From Hymenopus coronatus (Eukaryota > Arthropoda > Insecta > Mantodea > Hymenopodidae): a stretch of DNA of 64,000 nucleotides. The notes under the pieces were generated by a model. The model was not told the origin of the DNA. It did no database searches and saw nothing but the letters and a program-made list of their open reading frames with translations. How positions within the stretch are numbered: position 1 is the stretch's first letter; every line of letters starts with the position of its first letter. Where the stretch lies: NCBI GenBank assembly GCA_030762935.1, contig CM060900.1:368605132-368669131 (forward strand), given 5' to 3'. This document shows, piece after piece, positions 23,576-35,966 of the stretch. The position numbers and the translations under genes were made by a program.

Positions 23576-24775
23576 AATAAAGGCTCTGGATTTCTCTGCA
23601 TCCTGTGTATTTTTATTTGCAAGCTTCTTGGTCTCACTCCCTTGATTTGGCTACACTTAGAAATAACTAGCTACTTCTCCTGTAATAGCTAGCAAGTATT
23701 TATTTTATCCTGACCTGTTTTTCTCTAGCTTACTTAGTGGTGGTGCTGTAACCTACCTGTAACCTGTACAACAACTTATTTACCAGTGTGAATTTAGTAT
23801 ATCAGGTCAAAACCAAAACTCTACGCAAGTGAATAATGCAAAATATTTTTATTCTAACCTAGCATATCAATAATAATGACATGTTCCTGTCTGTAAATCA
23901 TTATATTTAGAGTAGTCCCAAATATTTTCACATAGCCTACACAAACCATATTCATAGTCAAATGCTATACATTTTACTGCAATGCCCCAACCTGTCTTAC
24001 ACCTAGTGTATTAATATGTCCTAAATTCATATAGAGAAACTATCTAAATACCTTTTTGTGCCAGTTCTAAGAATTAAGGGCTGACTGCAAGCCTGAGAAA
24101 AATGAACTTTAGAAGAGAAATGAGGGGGAGTTGAAACATGGTTCAGGTTCAAAGCTGCATGGATCTAAAAATATTTTTCTCATCTTCCATGAATCTATGT
24201 TTGGCTTAAACATGCTTTACATCTGTGACAGCCCCATTTCAGTAGATTTTCTGGCATGTATAACTACTTCTGTGGTACAAAATTTTGGCACACTTGCAGT
24301 ACTGATATAACAATACAATTGACAGTGTTGTTAACAAAAATATTTTTTTTTTTTTTTACATACATATCAGTGTAGCATAATAAATTTGGGATTGAGAGCA
24401 AGTCATAAAAACCTTTGTATCACACAATATACAAAAATAAAACTGATACAATGTTTAATCTTCAGTATATCATTTCTTCATCTACTTAATTTCAATCTTC
24501 TAATATTTATCTTGGTACATGCTAAAATCAATAATCCTCAATTGCTTGTTCCCCTGTTGTAAACCTCTTAACTAAAATGTAATTAACCTTGATACCAGTA
24601 CTCCAAAATGTGTCATATCTGTTCATTATTACTGGATACTATATTAAGCAAAACCCTCAATAACTTTAAATTCCTAAGTTCGCTAACTTATTTTCATGTT
24701 ATCCTAATTGTATACTGTCTGTAGCCACCTAACATATTTTCAATTTAATTTACATGAACTAGTGCGTCGTACCTG
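23576..24775. other. No recognisable feature
   Basis: About 1.2 kb of AT-rich sequence with a poly(T) run at 24346-24357 and no coding motif I recognise. Confidence 0.5.
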
Positions 24776-25505
24776 CTACCAAACCCAAAACTCCAATAGT
24801 AATGGAGAAGCTGCAGTCAAATTTGAAGATGATATATCTCATTCTGCAATAAATGTGTTGACATATCATAATAGATGCTGGTAGTGGCTACCATTTGCAT
24901 CCAGGCAAAATTGAATTTCCCAAACCATGTTAAGGATGTCTTCACTAGGATGCCTCAGTTTATTGCCTGGATCCTGTAATGTTGTTTCCTTTCAAAGAGT
25001 CTATGGTTTGTAGTTTGTTCTTATAAACTTTTCCTTTAAGGTCCCCCCCCCCAACCCAAAAAAACAGGTGATGTCAGGTTGGGGGAGCATGGCAGCCAAA
25101 GGCACTTTTGAAATGACATGGTCACCCAAAAGAGACTGAATTTTGGCCATGCTGGCAATGGATGTGTGGCATGTTGCGAACATCCCATGGAGAGGTCCTT
25201 GTTGTCCAGTTGATTTACATATGTATTGAATATTTAAAGGTATTCATTTGTTGTAATGGCTGTATTGAAGAAGAGGAGACCATTTATTTGCTACCGAGAT
25301 ATTGCATACCATACACCAATCTTTTCTGGGGCTCTTGTGTATCATATAGTGGTTTTCACATGCCCAATTATGGAAATTTTGATTATTTATGTCTCCCGAC
25401 AATAAAACCACACCACATCTGTGAACCATAATGTAGTCCAGAAGGTCAGGTTGGTTTGAAGAAATGTTTGAAACGTACTCGTTTCACCTTGTCAATTTCT
25501 TTTAA

Positions 25506-27850
25506 CCCATTACCTGCCAAAATTATATGCTGTTGAATTTTTTGCAAACAACACCATTTTATTTATGACTGAAGTCAAAATATACCAAAAAATGAGTTAT
25601 TGATATTTTTTAATGTAAGGGGTATTCATAAAAGGATGTCCAATTTTTGGGACATTGGCAGAATGTGTTGGCAAAACATACATTAAAAGGTGAACTTTTA
25701 ACTATATTTTTCACGAGTTTTTCACATGATTTTTTTTTTAAAAAAATCTATGTTCCAATGCATTATAGTAATACATTTACAGTGTAAATATTGCATATAT
25801 TATTCAATTAGTGAAATGGGACAAAACACTTATGAAGTGGAGCATCACATTGTTTGAAGATTCTGGTGGTTTTCTTCTTGCACAATGCACATCTTCTTTG
25901 TGTAGTAATGGGTTGAATCAGATTATTTCTGGGATCAAATAGCACTTCGATACTTACTCTACCACCCAGAAATATGCTTTTTTGAGGACCTCTTCACTTT
26001 GGAGTAGATTCATTGTTCTTGCTCAAATAGGCCAATACAATCCTTCATCAAACATCCAACAGAGACAAAATTTCTTCATTGTTTGCACTTTGGTAAGCCC
26101 TCCAAGTGTTGACTGTCGTAATGTCTATCATTTGGGTAAACAATGGCCATCTTCTTGGAGTGGATTGTTATGCGGTAGAGGGAAATTTGTTTACCTAGAA
26201 GATCAACTCCTCCCATATGGGAATAGTATTCCTGAACAATCTTGCCATTGAAATATGTATCTGTTTCTTTTGTTTCTGTGAATGTCTGTGAACATTTGAC
26301 AGTGACTTAATTGTACTGAAGTTTGCACCCAAGGTTACTACTTTATTGTCCTTCCATTTCACTACAAGTACCTCATTTGCCTTGTCGAATCGATGGTCAA
26401 AAAATCCTCTCTATGTATTTTTTTTTTTCTATTTCTTTGCTGGCCATGAGAGAACGTCTTTTTATGGGGTTTTCTCTCATTGTGCCTGTTGCTTTGATTT
26501 TTCTGTATAAAGAATATGCTGAGTTTATACAATTCATCAGATTTGTTTATTTTAGAGTTATTCAAATGCAGATTTTTTTTTATTTCCCTGAAGCGACATT
26601 TTGACATTCATTATATACCAATGGTACTCCTACATCTGGAGGTTGCTCCCTATATATTTCTTCTTGGGGTTGAGTGTGGTAACCAGAGAGCAACAATATT
26701 CCTATAAAAACCTTCAACTCCGCTTTTGTAATAGAAAAGGAAAGGTTATTTTTTTATTTGCATATACTATGGTTTGCTTCAAAATACAAACCAGAACATC
26801 ATCGTAAATAAATTCCTCGAAAACCTCAACAATACTTTTCCCAATTAGAACCTCAGAAAAGTTGCTTATATTTTCCTTGTTACCTTGATCTTCTTTGTTT
26901 ATTTTTTTAGATTGGTGTACACTTCACCCAGTTTGGTTCCACTTCAGTTTTCTATTTCTTTCTAGTAGCTGTTCCGAGACATTTTTTCTCTTCCTTGAAT
27001 GTGTCTTAGGTGCGGAGCAAGAGGGAAAATTATGTCAACAGATTCTGGTTTCGCCTTATACTATCATCTGAAGCACTATGAATCACATCCCTCACCTCTT
27101 GGTCGTCAAGTTCATATTCTTGTATGTCTTCCTCATCAGTTATCTCATCAGCATCAGGAGGTATATTTACAATTGCAGTATCATCCTCTTCCTACTCTTG
27201 TTGTTCCAACTTTTCAAGATAAGGCAGTGCTTCTGCAATAGTAAGCCCCTTTTTGCTCCAGTAAGCCATAACCCTGGTTGTAACTGAAAGATAAATTATG
27301 TTGTAAAAGAAATGAGTTGATGACTACGACGATGATGGTGATGATGATAATAGTGATAGTAGTAATAATAACAATAATAATACTCACTTTAGAGCTTCAG
27401 CATTTCAAAACGCTGCCACAATATGTTGACTCATGACCTCAATAAGGTAGAATTTCATAAGCTATTAGATTATACCAATGTCCCAAAAATGGAACAGCAT
27501 TAATATTTGCTAATATTGCCTACTTTAGTTACTGGAGATGGATACTGTGCCCAATCTTCACTTCTTAGAATCACAAACAATGTTTTTAGTAAGATTACTA
27601 TAGTAACAATGTTGGTTTATATTACATTAACATGCTTCAAACATTTACAAAGTAAAATCCAGGAACCACATGTTTTTAACGCAACCCTGGTGGCGGAGAA
27701 TGACACTAAAGAAATAATTAGCACATTCAACTACTTTCTAGTTAATAGTAGTACCAAAATCTGCATAAGAAGTAAACCTATGTACTTTAATGAGCTGTAA
27801 AGAGTGTAAAATGCATGCATCCCAAAAAAGGGACATTGGCAGGTAATGGT
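25506..27850 (-). mobile_element. piggyBac element with TTAA target duplications
   Basis: The terminal repeats read CCCATTACCTGCCAA at 25506 and ACCATTACCTGCCAA inward from 27850, each bounded by TTAA (25502-25505 and 27851-27854). Length is 2345 bp. A subterminal GGGACATTGGCAG is repeated near both ends (about 25659 and 27831). TTAA duplications are the hallmark of piggyBac. Confidence 0.92.
25808..27285 (-). pseudogene. piggyBac transposase with internal deletion
   Basis: Read on the minus strand: an acidic N-terminus (IAEALPYLEKLEQ, IVNIPPDADEITDEEDIQEY; about 27250-27110), MSKCRFREIKKNLHLNN (about 26605), DELYKLS, then KATGTMRENP, DFFDHRFDKANEVLVVKWKD, IVQEYYSHMGGVDLLGKQIS with LYRITIHSKK, and a C-terminal Cys/His cluster with RRCALCKKKTT, CDAPLHKCFVPFH, stop near 25808. 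This matches the DDE_Tnp_1_7 order. The segment between YKLS and KATGT, which normally holds the first two catalytic Asp residues, is missing. The MGGVDLLG block retains the late Asp. Several frame breaks are also present, so the protein is inactive. Confidence 0.88.
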
Positions 27851-28255
27851 TTAATTGCACCACAGTGAAATGGTAAGTGTGAAGCTTCACTATTTTTTGC
27901 TGTGCACTGATGAGTGAAATTAAACATTCCTGTTTCTTGCAAAAGTCTGCAGAGTGATTTAGAGGGAGACACTAGTAGCATATCCTTCACACTCTCAATC
28001 ATTTCCTGTGGCATTTGTTCTTTATCTCCCGCATATCTAACCAGTAAAGTTCCATGTGTTTCAAGTTACTTCAGTGAGGCCCAAATGATGGACTTACTTG
28101 GTGGATGTTGGTTGTCTACAAATTTCCGTACAAACTGCTTTTGACATGCCTGTATTGAATCTGTCCTCCAATAAATGTGTCAAATTTAAAAAGACAACAG
28201 CAAAAAATAATGATTATAAAGTCTTTACATTTATATAACCATTTTATGTATAGTA

Positions 28256-28580
28256 AAATACAAAATCCCAATGCCAACAAACTCGAATATTCATGATCAG
28301 AATACAAGAAATAAAAGTAGCCTTGTTATCGCTACACACAGACTTGGCGTATTTGAAAAGATGCCAAGGTATGCTGGTGCAAAACTGTATAATAGGCTCC
28401 CAGCTGCAATAAAAAAAGGGAAAGTTATAAGAAATTCTAAAGTGCCTTACAAACTTATTTAATAAATAAAGTGTTTATATATATATATATATATATATAT
28501 ATGTAAAACTTGATATTTTGCCTGTTTCAAGCTATGTAAACATAAGGTGAAATAAAGCATTATTATTATTGTTATTGTTT
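28256..28580 (+). mobile_element. LINE 3' end (ORF2 C-terminus, 3' UTR, ATT tail)
   Basis: The plus strand reads HDQNTRNKSSLVIATHRLGV, then FEKMPRYAGAKLYNRLPAAI and a stop near 28460. This is the conserved C-terminal motif of CR1/Jockey-type ORF2 proteins (TRNKxxL...EKxPxYxGxKLYNxLP). It is followed by an AT microsatellite (28470-28502), AATAAA-like signals and a terminal ATTATT tract at about 28560. The fragment is heavily 5'-truncated. Confidence 0.75.
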
Positions 28581-31400
28581 ATTAACAGTAAACACACGCT
28601 CTTATAGAGTATACCAATTCATTTCACTTGCACTGTACTGATTGTCTTTCTATGAACTGAGTCTGTTTTCATGTATGCAAATAAAAGCAATCAACAACCA
28701 ATGATTATTTATATGCAATTGTGCAACACAACAGTCAATCAATAAGCCAGTGGATAAGTGCATTTGTTGATATTACACATTGTACCACTTTCATTGTAAT
28801 TGTTAAAACAAATTCTGGGTTCGGTAGCAAGTGCGACTGTATGTTAGGAATGAATTTATAATCAAGTTAGCCTATCCTGTATGAAATTAGTTAAGGCAGA
28901 CTCAGCAACATTTATAAATTCTCTTAAAATTTAAAGCATTATGTTATTTACATATATGTTGTATTGTGTAAATGTGATTACATGATTTTACGCTGATTTT
29001 GAAAAAGTTCATTAAGATGCAGAAACAGTCTATTAGCTGTAAGTTATGCTAAGCTTACACTCGTACATGTTGGTATTGCACACTAACTGGCTCACTCTAA
29101 GTAGGTTTTCTATATCTGATAAAGTTTGAAACACTTGTTTTGATACAGACAAGGCTTGTCATTTCAAATACCAATATTGGTAAGAGCATCGTTTGCAGGC
29201 AGATCAGCATTCACATGACTCACTGCTATACTTAGACTTGCCAGACATCCCATATTATATAGCGTTTCCCATATTTGAGAAGGAAGATTTGTATTCAATA
29301 TTATCATATAGGACATAAAGAATCCTGTATTTCATTGTACGTTTAAAGATTGTATTTTGAAATACATACATATTCATTTGGTACATTGATATTGGTAACT
29401 ACCAGTCACATGGTCATATATTGCTGTAGTAGCTGCTTGTGTAAATGGTCATGCTACAGCGTCAATGGTCAGCCCATGTTGCTGGAAGAGCATGAAGAAG
29501 GAAGATGTTTATGGGGCTTGTGGTGTTGTATTTGTTGTTTGTTATTTATTGAAAGAATATGAATGATTCCTCCCTTAATAATAGCTATGTCCTTATTTAA
29601 AAATGGCAAAAATGAAGAAAAGTATTTTTGGTTATCTGCATGGAAAATAATAATTTTAAAACAAAGTATAACAGCTGCCATTGTGAGTTTTTTGTTGCAA
29701 TTTTAAATAGGCCTCTATGGTCTATCAGAAAAGTGCAGTAGAGTGTTCTTCTACATGGAAAATAACAACTAACTTTGTGAGTAGCAATAGAAATAAAGAA
29801 CAATCAGTTTCAACAGGTGAAATCATAGTGTGTTTTACCACAATATAAAACAGAGTCTCAGTCATGATAGTTTCCATTGTATTGTGTAACTTATTTGGGT
29901 ATGTGTTGATGAGATTCAAGGAGCATAAGTAAACTGTCTGGCAGAACCAAAGTAGAAACTTTAATATAGAATGTTTTGGGATTGAAAAATATAAGAGGGT
30001 TTTTTAATGAAGAATTTGGTGTATTTCAAGTGTTTGTCACAATATCTTAAATTTGATATAGCCGAAAGGATCTTAAAAACTGCATAAAAATAAAAGATTG
30101 TGGTGTAAATAACAAAAACCAGTTGACAGCTTGTGGCTCCTGATGTATGTTTCTTCATCCCCAAGTTTCTCCTAAAAGTTCCTATAAATATTTAATAACT
30201 TATATAGTTACATTGGAAACTTATTTCAAGTTTATAACCTGCTACAGCTTTATAAATTTTTTATTCCACATTAGAAAATGTCTTGTCATTTCTTTTTTAA
30301 CTATTCCTCTTCCTCCTTAAAAAACAGTGCCTTTCTGTATTATTCTACAAATTTGCATACCAAGAAGAACTGATTCCAAAGAGCTATGGATTTTGGAAAT
30401 CTATGCTATAATACCAGAGGAATTTTATTACTTGTGAAGTCATTATAGTTAATTGTATTTAATCCTACTTTTTATTTCAAATTGACTTTTCTGGGTAAAC
30501 TGTGAAAGCATATATTCTCCCCATGAAACTGTTTTTGCATCCCAATTATTATAGCATAGTATCCAAGTGTGTCGTGACTGAAAACTGATTAATAATGACA
30601 ACATGCACACTGTGCATGACTGTCCAGTGGTTTCAGGTGGATGATGACATCGTTGTGTCTCAGATAAAATATAAACTAAAATTTTTAGCAAATGGTCATA
30701 GATAAAAATATTATTTTTGCTTTGGTAATCATTCTCTTGATGATTTCACAGTAAAGAAACTTAGAATTTAACAGAACAGAAGCTTTAAGTGCATGTATAT
30801 TTCACAAATTGGTGTATGTTTCATTACTGTTGTAAAAGTCTCATATGTAACAGCAATAATACTTTCATTACAAGCACCTAGTAGTGATTAGATAGAACAT
30901 AAAATACCCAATATTGTTAAACTGAGACTTCCTTATCATATACAAAGAAAACAGGTTCACAAAAGTTCTTGAAAATATTTTCATTATATAGTGTGCTTTA
31001 TGGTTGCAAAATTTTGTGTATGTGTTTATAAAAACCTTAGGCTTTATTATGGTATATTTTTGAAAATGTGCTATAGAATGCTTTAAACTTCTTTCATTGT
31101 TTTCTAAGAGTTGAAAATTGCAATGCTATTGTGAACGTTTGAAATGCACATCTTCTAATCTCCATGTAGTTGCTCTTATCAATTGACCTATCATAGCAAC
31201 ATGCCAAAATGACATGACTTGTATCATCTGCGGTAAACAACAAGTAAATATAAAATTTGTCTAGATTTAACTGTGAACCCTGGAACTTAAAGTATACACA
31301 TTATAAGTTATCATTGGAGTATATTGTCTCAAAATAATTGTTTATCTCTTTGTGGTTTACCAGGAAAATGTGAATCAGTTGGGAAATTTATTGATACATC
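28581..31400. other. 2.8 kb without a recognised feature
   Basis: AT-rich, CpG-poor sequence. Only short open frames; none resembles a known domain. No TIRs, poly(A)-tailed insertions or RNA genes seen. Confidence 0.45.
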
Positions 31401-31404
31401 AGCA

Positions 31405-31530
31405 TTTTGCCATGGTAGCTCAATTGGTAAGGGCAACTGGACAGAGACCGAAACATCCATAGTTCAAATTCCAATAATGGCATTGAATTTTTCAGTCTGA
31501 GTGTACCTTTCCAACTGTTGTCCAACACAC
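31405..31530 (+). repeat. tRNA-related SINE fragment
   Basis: The sequence has an A-box-like TGGTAGCTCAATTGGTAAG (31416) and a B-box-like TAGTTCAAATTCC (31460) at tRNA-like spacing, followed by a non-tRNA body. It does not fold as a true tRNA by eye. It belongs to a different family from the SINE at 32447. Confidence 0.55.
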
Positions 31531-31689
31531 GACTTGTGTGGAAGAAACAGTTGATTATTATTCTAAGATTTCTTTAACTTGCCCACAATTCAAGGATACT
31601 AAATAACTTGTACTGTGATTTTTGGTTTGTTCCATGCTTGTTAGTATTAAAAGGAAAATATTAAAATGCAGCACCATCTCTATCTTACC

Positions 31690-34600
31690 TCTAAATTAAG
31701 AATAATAATTAAAATGTGTAATCTATGATGAAAAATGATTAAAGTTTGACAGCCAATGACACCCTGTGGCACTGAATTCCATATCCTAGCAATGCTCACA
31801 GTGAGAGATGAGTTTAGGGAAGTTCTGGAGTTGTGAGTTGAGGATGAATGTTTAAAGCAAGAACAAGGTATTTAGGGGAAGAAGTGTGAATTAGTATAAA
31901 GAGAAGTATTAGACAATGAATATTTCTACCATCAACAGGATGGAGCCATAACAATTCATGGAGAGACAGTGCTATATGATCTTAACAACATACATAACAT
32001 TATGTGCTAGCTATAATTTATGTGACAAATAAGATCTTGAATGAATGAGAAGAGGATTACAATCAAAATGGGGCATTGCCATTGTTTGTACCAAAGTTTG
32101 TCTTAGGTTTACATGCCGAGTCATGTTAAATGCTTGAAAGTGTGGAAAAAAGAATTTATTTTCCTGCAAATCTCAGTAACATGGTTGTTCCAACTAAATT
32201 TACTGTGAACAGTAAATTTTTCATCGATTCTATAGCAGAGATCATAGAATGACTAATTTCAATTAAAAGAATACCTCTCATACCTATGGTGACCAATAAT
32301 AGTTGATGTCCCACCAGCAATGCCTGTTGCTTTGAGAGATTGTTACCAAGGCTTAGACCACATTCCCATTAGTAAAATAGAGTCAAATTCATGGTTAAAT
32401 GCCAACACTACATTGTGAATGTGTAGTTGTAGGTCATCTGCATAAATGAGTTGCGCCATGGCTGAGTGGTTAGATCACTTGCCTCTCAATTAGACAGCCA
32501 GGGTTTGATTCCAAGCAACCACATGTGAGATTTGTGGTGGAAGAAGTGGCGCAGAGGCAGGCAGGTTTTCTCCGGGATCTCTCATTTCCTCCACCATCGC
32601 ATGCCAAGAGTGCTCCATCTTCATTTCATGTATCATCAGTGTCATCACTTGCAGTGCTACAAGTAGTAAAAGCATGCGTTACCCACGGCAAAAAAAATCA
32701 GCATAAAGGTGATATTTACTGTAGTGAATGGAGTGAGAAATCTGGTTTATATATATCTATAGTGCAGAAAAAAAAGGGGCCCCCACATGTGACCCTATGA
32801 AACTCCTGCTTTTGCAAAACCCCATGATGAATTGAGGTTCCTAGAAATGACATACTGCTGCCTTTCGCAAAGATAGGAGTCAAAACACCTGGTAGTTGTA
32901 TCAGACAAATTTAGTGTCTTAAGCTTAGGGAGCAATATGTCTATGTCTATCGAGTTATAGAAGCTTTAGTCATGTCTACCAGTACCAATACAGCCAGTTT
33001 CTGTTAATCACAAACTTTGTACATATCTTCAATAATATTTAAGTGCTCAGCTACTACTATGTTCTGCTCTGAAACTAGATTGATAGGTGTCAAGAAGCTT
33101 GAGGTAACTGGCAACTGCTTATGCACAATATGTTCAAATTATTATATATGTTAAAACGTTGGGAGATGGATAAATAATTGGTCTATCATTTTTGGAGGAT
33201 TCAGGTGTTTTAGTTTTTGGCAGAGAAATTATATAAGCCCATTTCCAATTTGCAGGATTACTCAATGTCATAAGGAAGACAATGTAGGTGTGCATCACAG
33301 TCAGCAGTACCACAATTTTTTTTTTAAATAAAGTATTATATTTACATAGCCAGTGTCTTCATGCATTTCAGTGGTGGCATGACCTCCATTTCTGTGATAA
33401 ATGTAAAGAACAATTTTTCAGTTTCAGATGCCTAATGCAACACACCTCAAATATTTTGGTCCTTGTCAACAAAGTTTAGTTTAAATGGAACTTTGGTGAA
33501 ATTGTCATTAAGGTAATTTAGTGAGGCAGGTATTTTTCAGTAATATTGTTCAAATGCCTCACCACATATCAGCAGCGTTATGTTTCTGCTCAATGAGGCT
33601 GTATGCATGTCTTATTTTAGCATTTCTGATTGCTTGACTAGTCTTATTATGAAGCAATCTATAATTCTCAAATTTGGCTTAATATTTTTCTTTTATATAT
33701 AACTTACCCGCATGGTCTTACTGAGTCATAAGTAGGAATACCATTAGTCAACTATGATCCTGGTTGTTAAGTCCTGCATTTAGATTTTATAGGTGTGTTT
33801 TTATCATTCAATTCCGTAATGAATGTATTAAATTGGTAAATACTTTTTGTCTACTGTGCATAGTGTGCAGATAATGTTCTAAGGAATTAGCATCATATCA
33901 TTGGTATGGGATACATCAAAGTGTTTTGAAATATCTAAATCACAATCTTAGAGTTTTGTTTTAGACACTGTAGTGAGTAGGTTATGTATATTAGATTATG
34001 TTCAGATATAACTGGCACTGGTAACTGCCTATGTGTCAGTATTTATCGATAATGCTGGTCACAATTAAATCCAGTAATGATTCCTAGTAACAAGTATGGT
34101 GGGTGCAAGTAAGAAGAAGAAAGGACATGTTCCACCGTGTATGTGTAAAATATTGCATCAAGCTGAACAGTAGAGGTTCAGGCAGTGAGACTGGTATTGA
34201 AATCTTTCATGAGAAATATATGCTAATAGTCAGCTAGTAAGATAAATAATTGTGTTTCCAGTTGCCTAAAGAATGAACACTTATAGGCTTATACACTACA
34301 CCAAGCGAGCATTTCTTACAGCTAAGAGTTGGGGCTATTGATAAAAGTCCATTGTGTGCCATATATAAACCATAAGAATGATGGACAACTTGGTTTCAGA
34401 TCAGATCTAACATTTATCTTGCTACCCCTCTCCCAAATTTACTATTGTAATGGCTTTCTAAAAGCATATACCCATTTTTATTAATCAAGCCAGAAAGATG
34501 TATTCTGTAACATAGTTTTTGATGCCATTATCTTGTGTAAATTAACTGGACAATGTTTGCAATTCATGAAAGTGACACTCTAGACTCTGCACAACATGAA

Positions 34601-34720
34601 TGACTTGAAGCGCCTGAAGGTAAAAGGAAAACATGCTGTTCAAGGGATGTTTTCCAGTGGTAGGTGTTGCAAGCAAAGACTCAGGCCTGGAAGAGGCTGT
34701 CACACCTTCATCTAATATCT
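31690..34720 (-). pseudogene. CR1/Jockey-type LINE ORF2 (endonuclease, RT, C-terminus)
   Basis: Reading the minus strand from high to low: an endonuclease end with VISEHNLIYITYSL (for ISDHDLIYI, about 34000), and a linker TSQAIRNAKIRHAYSLIEQK (about 33640-33580). RT blocks follow: NWKWAYIISLPKTKTPESSK (about 33250), LAVLVDMTKAS (for LLDLSKAFD, about 33000-32965), then KLKTLNLSDTTTRCFDSYL, HLYAD split by a SINE, and LIYADDLQLHIH (about 32455-32420). The C-terminus reads SSSTHNSRTSLNSSLTVSIA and RIWNSVP (about 31830-31770). Order and motifs are diagnostic of an APE-type LINE. Frame breaks are numerous. The 3' end is placed near 31690 from the end of similarity. Confidence 0.82.
32447..32696 (+). 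mobile_element. tRNA-derived SINE, 250 bp, with target-site duplication
   Basis: The 5' part has a pol III A box (TGGCTGAGTGGTTAGATCAC) and a B box (GGGTTTGATTCCA). The body follows, and the 3' end (GTAGTAAAAGCATGCG) runs into a short A tract. It is flanked by ATCTGCATAAA (32436-32446) and ATCAGCATAAA (32697-32707), an 11-bp target duplication with one mismatch. The insertion falls within the YADD codons of the LINE RT at 31690-34720. Three other copies or tails of the family are in the window (21971, 40582, 60020). Confidence 0.9.
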
Positions 34721-35800
34721 ACGTCATTGTGGTCAACTTAATGTGATTAGATAACTAAAAACCCTAATATTAACAGCTAGCTAACTAACTGTATTAGCTA
34801 TGTTATACTATTTAAGCTATAGAATACAAATATGGACTACAGTTCATGTTCCTTTAGACCCCTGTATCTCTGTAACTGTCTATTTTCCTTTTTCCCCTCC
34901 CTCATGCACAAAATTGACATGGCACATTGTCCACACATTTCAAACATCAAGCTTGTCTATGCATTATTGTTGTGTTTGGTGTCTTGCCTTTGTGGCAACC
35001 TCTCTAATTATCATACATAGCTACATTTGTGGTGGCTCAAAACTTCATAATTATGGGGCAAGATCCCTCCTGGTTTTTGTTCCCAACCCTAAGACTATGA
35101 TTCACTCCTATCTTAATGGCAATGGTGATCTCATGATGTTCTCACTTTCCTCCTTGCACACACCAAAAATACACAGAAACTAGTAGCATCAATATCACTC
35201 CAGGTATTCTAATTTCCTCTCCAGATTATATGTTTGTTAACTTCTTCGGTGTTAGCTTCCATTGCTGCCTTAAGCTTGCCAACCACTTGTTCCTTGAGCT
35301 TGGCCACAAGGGCATCGCTAGCACAGGTGCCTCATAAAGTCTCTGCCACAGTGTGCTTCATAAATTCAACAATATCACTGTTGTCTTAGGTTGTTCCCTT
35401 GCAGCCCAAACTTACTTAATAAAATTGTATCTTTGTGCGTATGAAAAAATAACTGATGCTTCTGAATCATGAGAAGGAGTACAATCACCTGCTAAACTGC
35501 TTTGATTTAGAGCTTTAACCCATTATATAGTAGGACTATTTTTGTTTTATCATTAGACATTTTCTCATAAACTGATATAGGAGTCCCAAGGAATGGAAAA
35601 ATGTCACTCATTTAATTCTCCTCACCTGTATGTGCCCAAAACTATTTGCTACCACTAGGCAACACAGGGACATGCCAGGAAAGGATGTATAGAGTTTAGC
35701 AATATTAGATTCATTTAATGTATTGAATTTTCTGCATTTATGAACACAGTGAAGGTTAGGAACACATAATATGAATGTGAATGGTAATTTTTATGATTTT
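34721..35800. other. Possible LINE ORF1 remnant, unassigned
   Basis: On the minus strand, 35360-35220 reads as a plausible helical peptide (DALVAKLKEQVVGKLKAAME), and 35100-34880 has pieces such as LRVGNKNQEGSCPIIMKF. These could be ORF1 of the LINE just downstream, whose 5' end would point this way. The match is too weak to name. Confidence 0.3.
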
Positions 35801-35806
35801 AGGTAC

Positions 35807-35966
35807 ATAATAGTTCCGATGTAGCCTGCGTCTTAAGACTAAAGTTTGCCAACGATTCGCCCATCTTATAATGCAAATTCCTCAGGGCTGATTGAGGAAG
35901 CCTCATTATAAGATGAGCGAAACTTTGGCAAAATTTAGCCGTAAGACGCGGTCTACTCCGGAAGTA
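35807..35966. repeat. Long imperfect hairpin (about 160 nt)
   Basis: The arm 35827-35872 (starts GCGTCTTAAGACTAAA, ends CATCTTATAATG) pairs with 35903-35948 at roughly 39-40 of 46 positions. The 30-nt centre itself contains TTCCTCA and TGAGGAA as a perfect 7-bp stem. Weaker pairing continues outward (TAGTTCC / GGAAGTA). No coding. It could be a MITE, a fold-back element or a hairpin RNA precursor. Confidence 0.75.

Larger units (their letters stand above)
24780..28165 (-). pseudogene. IS630-like (DUF4817-type) transposase, split by piggyBac
   Basis: The N-terminal part lies at 28165-27855 on the minus strand: CQKQFVRKFVDNQHPPSKSI, then SPSKSLCRLLQETGMF (paired HTH of this family), ending LPFHCGAI. 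The C-terminal part resumes at 25505 with KEIDKVKRVRFKHFF. It continues with NQNFHNWACENHYMIHKSP (the SQNxRIWxxENP block), GDHVISKVPLAAM, FFGLGGGTLKEKF (for FFLWGYLKxKVY) and a degraded C-terminus near 24800. The piggyBac at 25506-27850 sits exactly at the joint. The segment with the QQDGAPPH catalytic block is degraded. Termini were not identified. It belongs to the same broad family as the fragment at 19.7-20.1 kb. Confidence 0.75.

Noticed and set aside
31405..31530. Possible functional tRNA gene
   Set aside because: A- and B-box-like sequences are present but acceptor and anticodon stems do not pair, so it is a tRNA-related SINE.
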